A stretch of DNA of 64,000 nt, from assembly GCF_000621505.1 (NCBI RefSeq), contig NZ_JHYD01000002.1, forward strand, positions 62,001 through 126,000, given 5' to 3'. A model generated the notes under the pieces. The model made no database searches. It had not been told where the DNA came from and was given only the letters and a program-made list of their open reading frames with translations. Positions within the stretch are counted from its first letter, which is position 1; every line of letters begins with the position of its first letter. Below are positions 7,710-16,811 of the stretch, in pieces. The translations under genes were made by a program, and so were the position numbers. This DNA is from Ruminiclostridium cellobioparum DSM 1351 = ATCC 15832. GTDB taxonomy: Bacteria > Bacillota > Clostridia > Acetivibrionales > DSM-1351.

Positions 7710-8402
7710 ATGAAAATTCTAGCTTTGGATACATCAACTAATGCAGCTACTGCGGCAATACTTGAAGATGGCATAATAATAGGTGAATACAGCTGCAATA
7801 AGGGAAAGACCCATTCGCAGAGGCTGATGCCCATGATACAGAGCCTTCTTGACGCTGTTGGTTCAAGTGCCCTGGACATGGACGCCTTTGCAGCTTCCAT
7901 CGGCCCCGGCTCCTTTACAGGTCTCCGCATAGGCGTCACCACGGTCAAAGCTATGGCTTTTGCAGCCCAAAAGCCCGTCATAAGCGTGTATACTCTGGAT
8001 GCCCTGGCATATAATCTGGCAGCCTCAAAAGCCATAATCTGTCCTGTTATCGACGCCAGAAACGATCAGGTATTTACGGCTGTATATAAATTTTCTGGAG
8101 ACAGACTGGAAAGGCTCACAGACTACCTTGGGATACATATTAATGAATTAGCGGATATTTTAGAGGCTATGGAAGGTGATGTGATTTTTCCGGGAGATGC
8201 CGCCTTCATGCATGAGGCTTTCTTCAGGGAAAGGCTGGGCAAGAGGGCTTCGGCAGCACCGTCCAATACAGCTCTTGCCAGAGCTTCATCAGTTGCCTTA
8301 CTTGCAAAACAGGCTTTTGAGGAAGGCCTTTATGAAAACTGCTACGACATGAAGCCCTTCTATTTGAGAAAGTCACAGGCTGAAAGGGAGAAGGGTCAAT
8401 AG
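7710..8402 (+). CDS. tsaB: tRNA t6A biosynthesis protein TsaB
   Basis: 230-residue ASKHA-fold protein, the inactive TsaD paralogue that scaffolds the t6A complex. It starts MKILALDTSTNAATAAI and has the family GPGSFTGLRIG signature near residue 68. GGAGG lies 5 bases before ATG 7710. tsaB ends one base before rimI. The enzymatic partner tsaD is 15 kb away at 23,285. Confidence 0.95.
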   Translation: MKILALDTSTNAATAAILEDGIIIGEYSCNKGKTHSQRLMPMIQSLLDAVGSSALDMDAFAASIGPGSFTGLRIGVTTVKAMAFAAQKPVISVYTLDALAYNLAASKAIICPVIDARNDQVFTAVYKFSGDRLERLTDYLGIHINELADILEAMEGDVIFPGDAAFMHEAFFRERLGKRASAAPSNTALARASSVALLAKQAFEEGLYENCYDMKPFYLRKSQAEREKGQ

Positions 8403-8403
8403 A

Positions 8404-8859
8404 ATGGTTAATAATATCGAAGTGGTTCAAATGACCCCGGAACATTTGGACGGCGTAATGATCATTGAGAACCTGAGCTTTAAGATACCCTGGTCCAGAA
8501 ATGCCTTTATGGATGAACTTTCCACCAACCAGATGGCATTATATGTTGTGGCTGTTTCAGGCAGTGAGGTCATTGGTTACGGCGGTCTGTGGAGGATACT
8601 TGACGAGGGGCATATTACCAACATTGCAGTACATCCGGAATTCAGACGCTGCGGCGCAGGCTCGCGTATTCTGGATAAACTTTTGGAAATTTGTGACATC
8701 AACGGGATCAGAAGTCTTACTCTGGAAGTTAGAAAAAGCAACCTTCCTGCCCGGAAGCTATATGAGAAATACGGCTTTAAAGCCGAGGGGCTCCGAAAGG
8801 GCTATTACTCCGACACGGGGGAAGATGCCCTGATTATGTGGAGACACACTGCCGGTTAA
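8404..8859 (+). CDS. rimI: Ribosomal protein S18-alanine N-acetyltransferase
   Basis: 151-residue GNAT acetyltransferase. The acetyl-CoA-binding motif is VHPEFRRCGAGSRILDKLLE (near residues 78-97), followed by LEVRKSNLPARKLYEKYGF, characteristic of RimI. Known members acetylate the S18 N-terminus. The tsaE-tsaB-rimI order is standard in Firmicutes. The gene starts 1 base after the tsaB stop. Confidence 0.92.
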   Translation: MVNNIEVVQMTPEHLDGVMIIENLSFKIPWSRNAFMDELSTNQMALYVVAVSGSEVIGYGGLWRILDEGHITNIAVHPEFRRCGAGSRILDKLLEICDINGIRSLTLEVRKSNLPARKLYEKYGFKAEGLRKGYYSDTGEDALIMWRHTAG

Positions 8860-8875
8860 ATTATATAATGAGCTG

Positions 8876-8906
8876 TTTGAGCGGTTTCACATTGAGAAGC
8901 CGCTCA
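8876..8906 (+). terminator. Hairpin after rimI
   Basis: TTTGAGCGG pairs with CCGCTCAAA around a 13-base loop just after the tsaE-tsaB-rimI operon. It is followed by AAATACGAATGTTTTT rather than an immediate T-run, so termination efficiency is uncertain. Confidence 0.5.
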
Positions 8907-8967
8907 AAAAATACGAATGTTTTTATAACTATATTTATGTGTGCAAAGCATACAGATGGGAGAGTGT

Positions 8968-11370
8968 ATGAAGCCAAAGGAACTTTCTTATAAGGATTTG
9001 GATTACAGGTGCGGTGAAGCCGTTTTTCCTTTCAAGAGTACTGCGGAGCTGGGAACTTTTGAGGGGATAATAGGTCAGGAGAGAGCCTCTAAAGCTATGA
9101 AATTTGGCCTCAAAATGAAAATGAGAGGTTACAACATATACATGTCGGGTCCCACGGGCACGGGAAAAACAAGCTTTGCAAAGCAGATAGTGAATGAAAT
9201 GGCCTCAACAATGAGCGTTCCAGATGACTGGTGTTATATATATAACTTCACAAAGCCGAATCAGCCCATGGCGATAAAGCTTCCTGCCGGAATGGGCAAG
9301 GAATTTCAGGCTGATATGGAAGCCTTCGTAAAAGTGATCAAGCAGGAGATAGTGAATGCTTTTGACAATGATCAATACGAGAAGGAAAAGGCTGAGATCA
9401 TGGAGGAGTATGAAAGTAAAAAGGATGAACTGCTGGATAAGCTCAGCGAGGATGCTGAAACCCATGGTTTCAAGGTAAATACAGGTACCGCCGGAATATA
9501 CTTTTTGCCCATCGTGGAAGGCAAAGCCATCAGTGAAGAGGAATTTGAAAATCTGGATGATAATATCAAGGAAGAAATAAATGAGAAAACAAATATCCTC
9601 CAGCAGGACACTCTTGAAATAATAAGAAAACTCAAAAACAACGAGAAAGAAACAAAGCAAAAGGTATCGGAGTGGGAAAACAAAATTGCGCTTCTGGCAC
9701 TTGGAGTACAGATGAATGACCTGAAGGAGAAGTATAGGAAGTTTGACGTCATCATGGAATATCTGGATAATGTCCAGAAGGATATACTGGATAACCTTGA
9801 CGACTTCCAGGAGGAAGAGGTCAGCGAGGAGCAGCCCCAATTCATCATTCCCTTTATGCAAAAGGAAGAAACTCCGGTATACAAGTACAAGGTAAACGTA
9901 CTGGTGGACAACAGCAGTCTTAAGGGTGCGCCGGTTATTATAGATTTCAATCCCACCTATCCCAATCTGATAGGTAAAATAGAGTACGAAAACGAATTCG
10001 GTTCTGTCTCAACCGATTATACAAAAATCAAGCCGGGCCTGTTTCACCTGGCCAACGGCGGGTATCTCATACTTCAGGCAAAAGATGTACTGGGCAACCC
10101 CCAGGCCTATGAGGCAATAAACAGGGTGCTCAAAACAAAGAAAATAAACATTGAAAATATGAAGGACCAGGCGGGAGTGGTCGCAGTGCCGGCATTGAAA
10201 CCTCAGCCCATTCCGGTGGACATAAAGGTTATTCTGGTTGGGAATACTCAGATATATCAGCTTTTATACGAGTATGAAGAGGATTTCAGAAAACTGTTCA
10301 AGGTCAAGGTTGATTTTGACGAGGAGATGGAGCGCAGCGAAGAAAATATATTGAAGCTGTCATCGTTCATCAGCGGTTTTTGCAGAAAGGAAGAAACTCT
10401 TCATTTTGACAGATCCGGTGTAGCCAGGGTTGTGGAGTACGCTTCCTGGCTTGTGGAAGATCAGAACAAGCTCACTACCAGATTCAATGATATTGTTGAA
10501 ATCCTGTGTGAGGCCTGTATGTGGGCCGAGGATGAACGGGCCAGATTTGTAAAGGCAAAGCATGTAAAACAGGCTATAGTCGAGAAGGCCGCCCGGTGTG
10601 ACCGGGTTGACAAAAAAATGCTGGAAATGCTTGAGGACGGAACCATAATGGTGGACACCAACGGCGAAGAAATAGGCCAGATAAACGGTCTTACGGTTAT
10701 GGACATGGGGGACTATTCCTTTGGGAAGCCGTCAAGAATCACCGCTTCCACCTATATTGGAGAAAGCGGTATTGTAAATGTGGAAAGGGAGGTTGATTTG
10801 AGCGGAACCTCACACAGCAAGGGAGTTCTGATACTTAGCGGATACATAGGACAAAAATATGCACAGGATTTCCCACTGTCACTTACCGCCAGCCTATGTT
10901 TCGAGCAGCTGTACGGAGGGGTTGACGGAGACAGTGCTTCAAGTGCGGAATTGTATGCTATTTTGTCCAGCCTTGCAGAGGTACCCATAAAGCAGTATAT
11001 TGCAGTGACGGGTTCGGTGAATCAAAAAGGAGAAATCCAGCCCGTAGGCGGTGTTTCATATAAAATAGAAGGCTTCTTTGAATTGTGCAGGCACAGGGGA
11101 CTTGACGGGAAACATGGAGTAATAATACCTCACCAGAATTGCAGAAACCTTGTCCTCAATGAAGAAGTTGTTGATGCGGTACGAAAAAAACTGTTCCATA
11201 TATACCCCGTTAAAACAATTGATCAGGGAATACAATTGCTGACAGGGTTGGAGGCCGGGGATAAAAATACCGACGGCAGCTATAAAAAAGGAACGGTCAA
11301 TTATCTGGTCAACAGCAAGCTGGAGAAGTTTGCAAGAACTGTTATGAATACTGCCGGAAGGAGAAAATAA
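8968..11370 (+). CDS. Lon-family ATP-dependent protease (LonC-like)
   Basis: 800-residue AAA+ protease with a long coiled-coil insertion. Walker A is GPTGTGKT near residue 61. Charged helices (about 130-290) replace the usual Lon substrate domain, and the ATPase core continues with LANGGYLILQAKD. The C-terminal Lon peptidase domain has the catalytic Ser-Lys dyad: Ser in GDGDSASSAE near 655 and Lys in GGVSYKIEG near 698. Start ATG 8968 follows GGGAGAGTGT. It is separate from the second Lon-like gene (20,399). Likely degrades damaged proteins in the cytosol. Confidence 0.9.
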   Translation: MKPKELSYKDLDYRCGEAVFPFKSTAELGTFEGIIGQERASKAMKFGLKMKMRGYNIYMSGPTGTGKTSFAKQIVNEMASTMSVPDDWCYIYNFTKPNQPMAIKLPAGMGKEFQADMEAFVKVIKQEIVNAFDNDQYEKEKAEIMEEYESKKDELLDKLSEDAETHGFKVNTGTAGIYFLPIVEGKAISEEEFENLDDNIKEEINEKTNILQQDTLEIIRKLKNNEKETKQKVSEWENKIALLALGVQMNDLKEKYRKFDVIMEYLDNVQKDILDNLDDFQEEEVSEEQPQFIIPFMQKEETPVYKYKVNVLVDNSSLKGAPVIIDFNPTYPNLIGKIEYENEFGSVSTDYTKIKPGLFHLANGGYLILQAKDVLGNPQAYEAINRVLKTKKINIENMKDQAGVVAVPALKPQPIPVDIKVILVGNTQIYQLLYEYEEDFRKLFKVKVDFDEEMERSEENILKLSSFISGFCRKEETLHFDRSGVARVVEYASWLVEDQNKLTTRFNDIVEILCEACMWAEDERARFVKAKHVKQAIVEKAARCDRVDKKMLEMLEDGTIMVDTNGEEIGQINGLTVMDMGDYSFGKPSRITASTYIGESGIVNVEREVDLSGTSHSKGVLILSGYIGQKYAQDFPLSLTASLCFEQLYGGVDGDSASSAELYAILSSLAEVPIKQYIAVTGSVNQKGEIQPVGGVSYKIEGFFELCRHRGLDGKHGVIIPHQNCRNLVLNEEVVDAVRKKLFHIYPVKTIDQGIQLLTGLEAGDKNTDGSYKKGTVNYLVNSKLEKFARTVMNTAGRRK

Positions 11371-11462
11371 TTTCAGACAAATTTAAGATTCGAACGTAAC
11401 TATTATATACTGCGAACATGAGTTGCATGGCATTTTTCTGTGTAAAGGGGGTGTATCGAGCT

Positions 11463-12017
11463 TTGGTGCTTACAGATGCAGAACTGGTATCCCGATGTAT
11501 AGACGGTGATAGTAGTGCGTTTGAAGAAATAGTGATAAGATATAAAAAACTGGTTTACAGTGTTGTATATAAGATGATATCGGATAAAGAAGAAGTCAAC
11601 GATGTATCCCAGGAGGTTTTTATCAGATTATACAAATCTCTTCACAAATATAATCCGGAATACAAAATGTCAACATGGATAGTAAAGATTACTTCTAACT
11701 TGTGTCTGGACACCTTAAGAAAGAAAAAACAGGATACTGTTACACTGGATGATGCCATCGGGGTTTCAAGCGATATAGATACACCTGAACAAACCTTGAT
11801 AAAAAATCAAAGGTCGCAATTGATTAACAAAGCTATTAATGAATTACCTGAAAAATATAGAATACTGATAATTCTTTTTCATAACAACGGAATGTCCTAT
11901 GAGGAAATGACAAAGGTATTGAATGAGCCCATGTCCATAATAAAAAACCGGCTTTACAGGGCGAGGCTCATGTTAAAGGAAAAACTTGATAGTGCAAGAA
12001 AGGAGGAGGTATTATGA
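11463..12017 (+). CDS. ECF-type RNA polymerase sigma factor
   Basis: Sigma-70 family protein of about 184 residues. Region 2 is clear (DSSAFEEIVIRYKKLVYSVV, then DVSQEVFIRLYKSL and STWIVKITSNLCLD), as is region 4 (INELPEKYRILIILFHNNGMSYEEMTKVL). The start is uncertain: TTG 11463 sits 9 bases after GGGGGTG and gives a normal N-terminus; GTG 11451, GTG 11466 and ATG 11418 are alternatives. The stop overlaps the anti-sigma start by 4 bases (ATGA). The upstream TCGAACGTAACT..CGAAC could be an autoregulatory ECF promoter, which is inference. Confidence 0.9.
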   Translation: MVLTDAELVSRCIDGDSSAFEEIVIRYKKLVYSVVYKMISDKEEVNDVSQEVFIRLYKSLHKYNPEYKMSTWIVKITSNLCLDTLRKKKQDTVTLDDAIGVSSDIDTPEQTLIKNQRSQLINKAINELPEKYRILIILFHNNGMSYEEMTKVLNEPMSIIKNRLYRARLMLKEKLDSARKEEVL

Positions 12018-12577
12018 AATGTAACGAATCACGGGATTATATGATGAAATTCTTCGATAGAAATATCAACGACATTGAAGAGGCCCAGTTAAAACAACAT
12101 ATCAAAAGCTGCACAAAGTGTTCTGAAGAATTTTCAGCCCTGAGTGAAATATTTTCTGAAATAGAGCAAGACTTGGCAATTGAGCCTCCGGAGGATTTTG
12201 AACTACAGGTTATGAGCAGGCTGGAAAGAGAAGTGGTAATGTATACCAAACCTGCCGAAAAAAATACATTTGTATATGATATTTTATTGGTTGCGGTATC
12301 CTTTATCTTTGTGATTTTATTCGGAGGGATCCTTTACGAAGCTGTAAAGTACCCGCTTGGCTTTTTTCAGAATGTACAGATTGCAACCGATCTTGCAAAG
12401 GAATTTTTCTCTGCCGCGGTTACGATGGCAAAAGGGATTGGTATTGCTGTGATGGGTGTTGCCGCATCCGTTTACAGGACTTATTATTACTTGTACATTT
12501 TACTTGGAGTCCTGCTGCTGGTCATTCAGGGAGTATTTATAAGAATGGTCAGAGAGGGTAATGGTGCGGTACAATGA
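12014..12577 (+). CDS. Zinc-finger anti-sigma factor
   Basis: 187-residue membrane protein with an N-terminal ZAS domain: C3, H30, C34 and C37 in MKCNESRDY and KQHIKSCTKCSEEF give the His-x3-Cys-x2-Cys zinc site. Two hydrophobic segments follow (near residues 90-115 and 155-178). Known relatives bind the cognate sigma factor and release it on a stress signal. It is translationally coupled to the sigma gene before it and, by ATGA, to the gene after it. Confidence 0.88.
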   Translation: MKCNESRDYMMKFFDRNINDIEEAQLKQHIKSCTKCSEEFSALSEIFSEIEQDLAIEPPEDFELQVMSRLEREVVMYTKPAEKNTFVYDILLVAVSFIFVILFGGILYEAVKYPLGFFQNVQIATDLAKEFFSAAVTMAKGIGIAVMGVAASVYRTYYYLYILLGVLLLVIQGVFIRMVREGNGAVQ

Positions 12578-13491
12578 AAAAAACGATTAAACTTGTGCTG
12601 GTATTGCTCATATTCACATTATTGATTCCGGGTGTGGTGCTGGCCGCCAGGAATGATCTGACCATCAGCAACCTTATAATATTGGAAGATAAAAACATAG
12701 ATGGTATAAGCTGCGGAAATGTCACTGTTGTTCTGGGTTCCACCGACATAAAGTCAAATGTGCTCGGAAGTGTGATAGTTGTATTCGGAAAAGCCAATAT
12801 AAGCGGAAAAGTGAACGGTGACGTTGTTTCAGCCTTCGGTGAAGTTTATCTGAAAGGCGATACCGAGGTAATGGGAAATTTGGTTTCGCTGGGGAAGCTT
12901 GAAAAAGACAGTGATGTAAAAATCAGAGGAACCAAAGTCTCAATGAACTTCGACTTTATCTCAATGTTCAAATCAAACGGAATATTGATCAATGCACTTA
13001 TAGCAGGCTCAGTGTTCACACTTGTGGCAGGTCTTATATTGATAACCATATTTGCCGCCAGATTCAGAGTAATGTCATATTCGCTGAATAACGCCCTGCC
13101 CAGGCGGATGGTGCTGGGAGCACTGGTTGTAGTGAGTATCACCATAGTCCTTGCATTCCTCATTTTCCTGCTGGTGGCTCCTGTTTTATACCTTCTGTTT
13201 ATACTGCTGGCCGATATTATCGGCAGCATATATCTTGGAACGGTTATATTCAAAAACAATTATGACAGATCTGCCATTTACATTGAGTTCTTTGTGGGAC
13301 ACATACTCATCAGCATTATAAAAATAGTGCCTTTGATATTTATCCCTTCAGGTTCCTATACGGCACTGATGATTTATGGGATATGTTATGTCATAGTTCA
13401 ATTGTCCCTTTCCTCCTTTGGTATCGGAACGGTGATAGATACCGGTTTTGGCAAGAATACGGAGCTTTTAAGGAAAAGCGGCAAGGTATGA
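12574..13491 (+). CDS. Membrane protein with bactofilin-like repeat domain
   Basis: 305 residues. Signal-like hydrophobic N-terminus (MKKTIKLVLVLLIFTLLIPG), then short beta repeats with hydrophobic/glycine spacing (NVTVVLGSTDIKSNVLGSV, ISGKVNGDVVSAFGEVYLKG) resembling polymer-forming cytoskeletal proteins, then four or five membrane segments from about residue 140. The third gene of an overlapping sigma/anti-sigma operon, so possibly an envelope stress effector or sensor. The exact family role is not known. Confidence 0.75.
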   Translation: MKKTIKLVLVLLIFTLLIPGVVLAARNDLTISNLIILEDKNIDGISCGNVTVVLGSTDIKSNVLGSVIVVFGKANISGKVNGDVVSAFGEVYLKGDTEVMGNLVSLGKLEKDSDVKIRGTKVSMNFDFISMFKSNGILINALIAGSVFTLVAGLILITIFAARFRVMSYSLNNALPRRMVLGALVVVSITIVLAFLIFLLVAPVLYLLFILLADIIGSIYLGTVIFKNNYDRSAIYIEFFVGHILISIIKIVPLIFIPSGSYTALMIYGICYVIVQLSLSSFGIGTVIDTGFGKNTELLRKSGKV

Positions 13492-13568
13492 TCGGTAAAA
13501 TTTTTTACTTGAAAATTGATCAGGTAAACAGCACAATGCGTTAATTTATTTCCCCCGCAATTTAAAGT

Positions 13569-13598
13569 TTGATTTGTTTGGCTTTTATTTGGTATAAT
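13569..13598 (+). promoter_or_regulatory. Promoter of the HPr-like gene
   Basis: TTGATT at 13569-13574, an 18-bp spacer, TATAAT at 13593-13598. The ATG follows 45 bases later. Confidence 0.65.
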
Positions 13599-13642
13599 AC
13601 TATATATACAGTTGTCAAGATAAATAGACGGGGGAGCGAAAG

Positions 13643-13900
13643 ATGATTTCAAATAAAGTCGTTATAAATTGTCCATCAGGTTTGGATTCAAAAGCAGCAG
13701 CATTGCTTGTACAAAAGGTATCAAAATACAGCTCAAACATCTGGCTCGAAAAGGGAGAGAGAAGAGCCAATGCGAAAAGTCTACTCGGCTTGCTTTCGTT
13801 AGGAGTTGAAAGACAGGCAACAATAACAGTTATCACTGATGGGGAAGATGAAGAAAAGGCCTCCAGAGAGATTTCGGAATATTTCTCCACTGGATTTTAA
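13643..13900 (+). CDS. HPr-like protein lacking the active-site histidine
   Basis: 85-residue HPr fold: the second signature is intact ([13 protein letters not shown], with the regulatory Ser46 equivalent; then [16 protein letters not shown]). At the site where HPr has GLHARPA this protein has GLDSKAA, so neither His15 nor Arg17 is present and it cannot act as a PTS phosphocarrier. Catabolite regulator Crh of Bacillus also lacks His15 (it has Gln) and keeps Ser46. A Crh-like regulatory role is therefore possible. Monocistronic, with its own promoter and terminator; GGGGGAGCGAAAG precedes the ATG. Confidence 0.85.
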   Translation: MISNKVVINCPSGLDSKAAALLVQKVSKYSSNIWLEKGERRANAKSLLGLLSLGVERQATITVITDGEDEEKASREISEYFSTGF

Positions 13901-13934
13901 TTAATTTGTAATCTAGACTATATTTAAATATGCA

Positions 13935-13997
13935 ACATAAACAGTTGTGGCTTTTGCGAACCTGTGAGTTCGCACAAACCACTTTTTGTTTATGTTA
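13935..13997 (+). terminator. Terminator after the HPr-like gene
   Basis: Long hairpin: ACATAAAC/GTTTATGT outside, GTGG/CCAC and TTGCGAAC/GTTCGCA inside, loop CTGTGA, with TTTTTG after the inner stem. It would act as an intrinsic terminator before uvrC. Confidence 0.8.
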
Positions 13998-14074
13998 AGG
14001 AATTTGACAAGGTGTAAATGCAGGTGTTTTAATTACTATTTTCCGGCGTGCACGGCACGCAGATGGGGACCAGG

Positions 14075-15919
14075 ATGTTTGACATACAGGAAGAATTAAA
14101 AAAATTGCCCGACAAACCGGGTGTATATATAATGAAGGATGTTAACGGGATTGTTATATATGTAGGAAAGGCCGTGGTACTCAAAAACAGGGTAAGACAG
14201 TATTTCCAGAATTCTGCAAACCATCCTCCCAAAGTTTGTGCAATGGTTTCAAGAATTCATGAATTTGAGTATATTGTCACCGATACCGAAGTTGAAGCCC
14301 TGATGCTGGAATGCAATCTCATAAAGAAATACAAACCCAAATATAATATACTTCTCAAGGATGACAAGCATTACCCGTATATCAAGGTCACAATGAACGA
14401 ACAGTACCCGCGTATTTTAAAAACGCGCAGGGTGGAAAAGGACGGTGCAAAATACTTCGGGCCGTATTCCAGTGCGTTTGCGGTCAATGATGCCATTGAC
14501 ACAATCAAAAAGCTTTTTCCCATAAAAACCTGCAACAGGAACCTTCCCAGGGATATAGGAAAATTCAGGCCCTGCCTGAACTATCACATCAGGCAGTGTC
14601 TGGGCCCCTGCCAGGGCGAGGTGAACAGGGAAGAATACAGGAATATGATGAAAAAGATTTGTTCCTTTCTGGGAGGCCAGTACGATGAGATCCTGAACGA
14701 TCTCAAGGGCCAGATGGAGACTGCCGCGCAAAACCTGGAGTTTGAAAAGGCGGCACAGCTGAGAAACAAGATCAACAGCATCGTCCAGCTCTCAGAAGCG
14801 CAGAAGGTACTGTCGGCAGACGGACAGGACAGGGATATCATCGGCTTTGCGCAGAATGCTACCGACCTGTGTATTCAGGTATTCTTTGTGAGGAACGGCA
14901 GAGTGGTGGGAAGAGAGCATTTTGTTTTTGAAGGAGAGGGAAATGAGGATGTGGGATACTCTCTTTCAACCTTTATAAAGCAGTTTTACAATACGGTGCA
15001 GTTTGTGCCTTCAGAGATAGTTATACCGCAGGAAATAGAGGACAGCAGTATCATAGAGCAATGGCTTACCGGAAAGAGGGGATTAAAAGTAAGTCTGAGG
15101 GTTCCTCAGAGGGGTGAACTTGTAAAATTTGTAAAAATGGTTGTACAAAACGCAGAAATATCTCTTAAATTGTATGGTGAGCGTCTCAGGCGGGAAGGCT
15201 CTATTCATGAGGAGGGCCTGAAGGAACTCACAAAAGCCCTCAGGCTTGAATGCATTCCCGACAGGATAGAATCCTATGATATATCCAATACGGGTTCTTC
15301 GGAAATAGTTGCATCAATGGTGGTGTTTGAAAACGGCAGGCCCGCAAGGGATGAGTACAGAAAATTCAAAATGAAGTCGGTTGAGGAACAGAACGATTAT
15401 GCAAGTATGCAGGAAACTCTGTACAGAAGACTGTCACGGGCCAGAAGAGAGTCCGAGGGAGAGGCTGGGCATGCCAAATTTTCAAAGCTGCCCGACCTTA
15501 TTCTGGTGGACGGAGGGCTTGCCCATGTCAATGCCGCACAGCAGATAGCCGATGAACTGGGTTTTGATCTGGTCATAGCAGGTATGGCAAAGGATGACCG
15601 CCACAGAACCAGGGCTCTGGTTTACAAGGGCAGCGAGTATGAACTGTCCTCAAACATGCCCATGCTGAGACTGATTACCGAGATTCAGGATGAAACACAC
15701 AGGGTAGCAGTACAATATAACAGAAAGCTGAGGGAGAAGAGATACACACATTCCGAGCTGGATGATATTGAAGGCATAGGAGATACAAGGAAAAAGGCGC
15801 TTATAAGACATTTTAAATCCCTGGCTGCGGTTAAAAAAGCTGAAATATCCCAGCTGCTTGAAGTGGATGGAATAAATCAAAAGGTGGCCGGAAAAATTTA
15901 TGAGTATTTCAGGAAGTAG
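14075..15919 (+). CDS. uvrC: Excinuclease ABC subunit C
   Basis: 614-residue nuclease that makes both incisions in nucleotide excision repair together with UvrB. It has the GIY-YIG domain (PGVYIMKDVNGIVIYVGKA, residues 13-31), a UVR helix (EFEKAAQLRNKI, about 228), the RNase H-like C-terminal endonuclease domain (DLILVDGG, about 477), and helix-hairpin-helix motifs at the end (LDDIEGIGDTRKKALIRHF). ATG 14075 is chosen over ATG 14048 and 14063 because the family begins at this point. Confidence 0.96.
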   Translation: MFDIQEELKKLPDKPGVYIMKDVNGIVIYVGKAVVLKNRVRQYFQNSANHPPKVCAMVSRIHEFEYIVTDTEVEALMLECNLIKKYKPKYNILLKDDKHYPYIKVTMNEQYPRILKTRRVEKDGAKYFGPYSSAFAVNDAIDTIKKLFPIKTCNRNLPRDIGKFRPCLNYHIRQCLGPCQGEVNREEYRNMMKKICSFLGGQYDEILNDLKGQMETAAQNLEFEKAAQLRNKINSIVQLSEAQKVLSADGQDRDIIGFAQNATDLCIQVFFVRNGRVVGREHFVFEGEGNEDVGYSLSTFIKQFYNTVQFVPSEIVIPQEIEDSSIIEQWLTGKRGLKVSLRVPQRGELVKFVKMVVQNAEISLKLYGERLRREGSIHEEGLKELTKALRLECIPDRIESYDISNTGSSEIVASMVVFENGRPARDEYRKFKMKSVEEQNDYASMQETLYRRLSRARRESEGEAGHAKFSKLPDLILVDGGLAHVNAAQQIADELGFDLVIAGMAKDDRHRTRALVYKGSEYELSSNMPMLRLITEIQDETHRVAVQYNRKLREKRYTHSELDDIEGIGDTRKKALIRHFKSLAAVKKAEISQLLEVDGINQKVAGKIYEYFRK

Positions 15920-15931
15920 GTACAAAATTTT

Positions 15932-16681
15932 ATGTCAGTCTTTGCAATAGCCGATCTGCACCTGGCTCTGGGAATAGATAAACCCATGGATGTATTCGGG
16001 GGCAGATGGTCAAATTATATGGAGAAACTTAAAAACAACTGGCTGGAAACTGTCAGGGAATCCGATACCGTCATAATTCCGGGTGATATATCCTGGGCTA
16101 CATATATTGAGAATGCCTATGAGGATTTCAAATATATAGATGTCCTGCCGGGGAAAAAAATTATTTCCAAAGGAAATCACGATTATTGGTGGACAACCGG
16201 TTCAAAACTGAATAAATATCTGATGGAGAACAAGTTTGAAACCATATCCTTCATGCATAACAATGCTTTTGTAGCTGAAAATTTTGCCATTTGCGGTACA
16301 AGGGGCTGGAAATGTCCCGGAGAAGATGATTTTAAAAAGGATGATGAAAAAATCTATTTAAGGGAAATCGAACGTCTGGAGCTTTCCATAAAGGCTTCCA
16401 TTGGTCTGGAGTATTCGGAAAGGCTGGTTTTTATGCACTACCCGCCGGTAACTGCCAAAAGCCGGACATCGGGTTTTATGGAGGTCATGAAAAAACACGG
16501 TATAACCAGATGCTTTTACGGACACCTTCACGGAGAAGGTATTAAAGGTGCCGTAGAAGGAGAATATGAAGGTGTTGTCCTGAAATTGATATCTGCCGAT
16601 TATTTGAATTTTGTACCCATGATGGTAAATAGTCAGCAGGCAGTTGACAGGACATTGATGTCGGGGTATATTGATTCTTGA
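15932..16681 (+). CDS. Calcineurin-like metallophosphoesterase
   Basis: 249 residues with the five metallophosphoesterase blocks: DLHL (residue 8), GDISW (about 51), GNHDYWW (about 81), MHYPP (about 169) and GHLHG (about 197). Two divalent metals are expected in the active site; the substrate is unknown. The gene begins 12 bases after uvrC and may be cotranscribed with it. Confidence 0.88.
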   Translation: MSVFAIADLHLALGIDKPMDVFGGRWSNYMEKLKNNWLETVRESDTVIIPGDISWATYIENAYEDFKYIDVLPGKKIISKGNHDYWWTTGSKLNKYLMENKFETISFMHNNAFVAENFAICGTRGWKCPGEDDFKKDDEKIYLREIERLELSIKASIGLEYSERLVFMHYPPVTAKSRTSGFMEVMKKHGITRCFYGHLHGEGIKGAVEGEYEGVVLKLISADYLNFVPMMVNSQQAVDRTLMSGYIDS

Positions 16682-16811
16682 AATATGTGAACAATATGAT
16701 ATAATTGAATGGTTAATTTTTAAACCAGTAGTTTTTTGTGCGAAAAAACAAGCATACAAGCTGAATGTATAAAATTATACAAAACTAAATACCGGGAGGA
16801 AGTTTACGAAA

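Noticed and set aside
9205-9956. Long minus-strand frames inside the LonC-like gene
   Set aside because: Shadows of the coiled-coil coding region: low-complexity Ser/Phe/Leu-rich translations.
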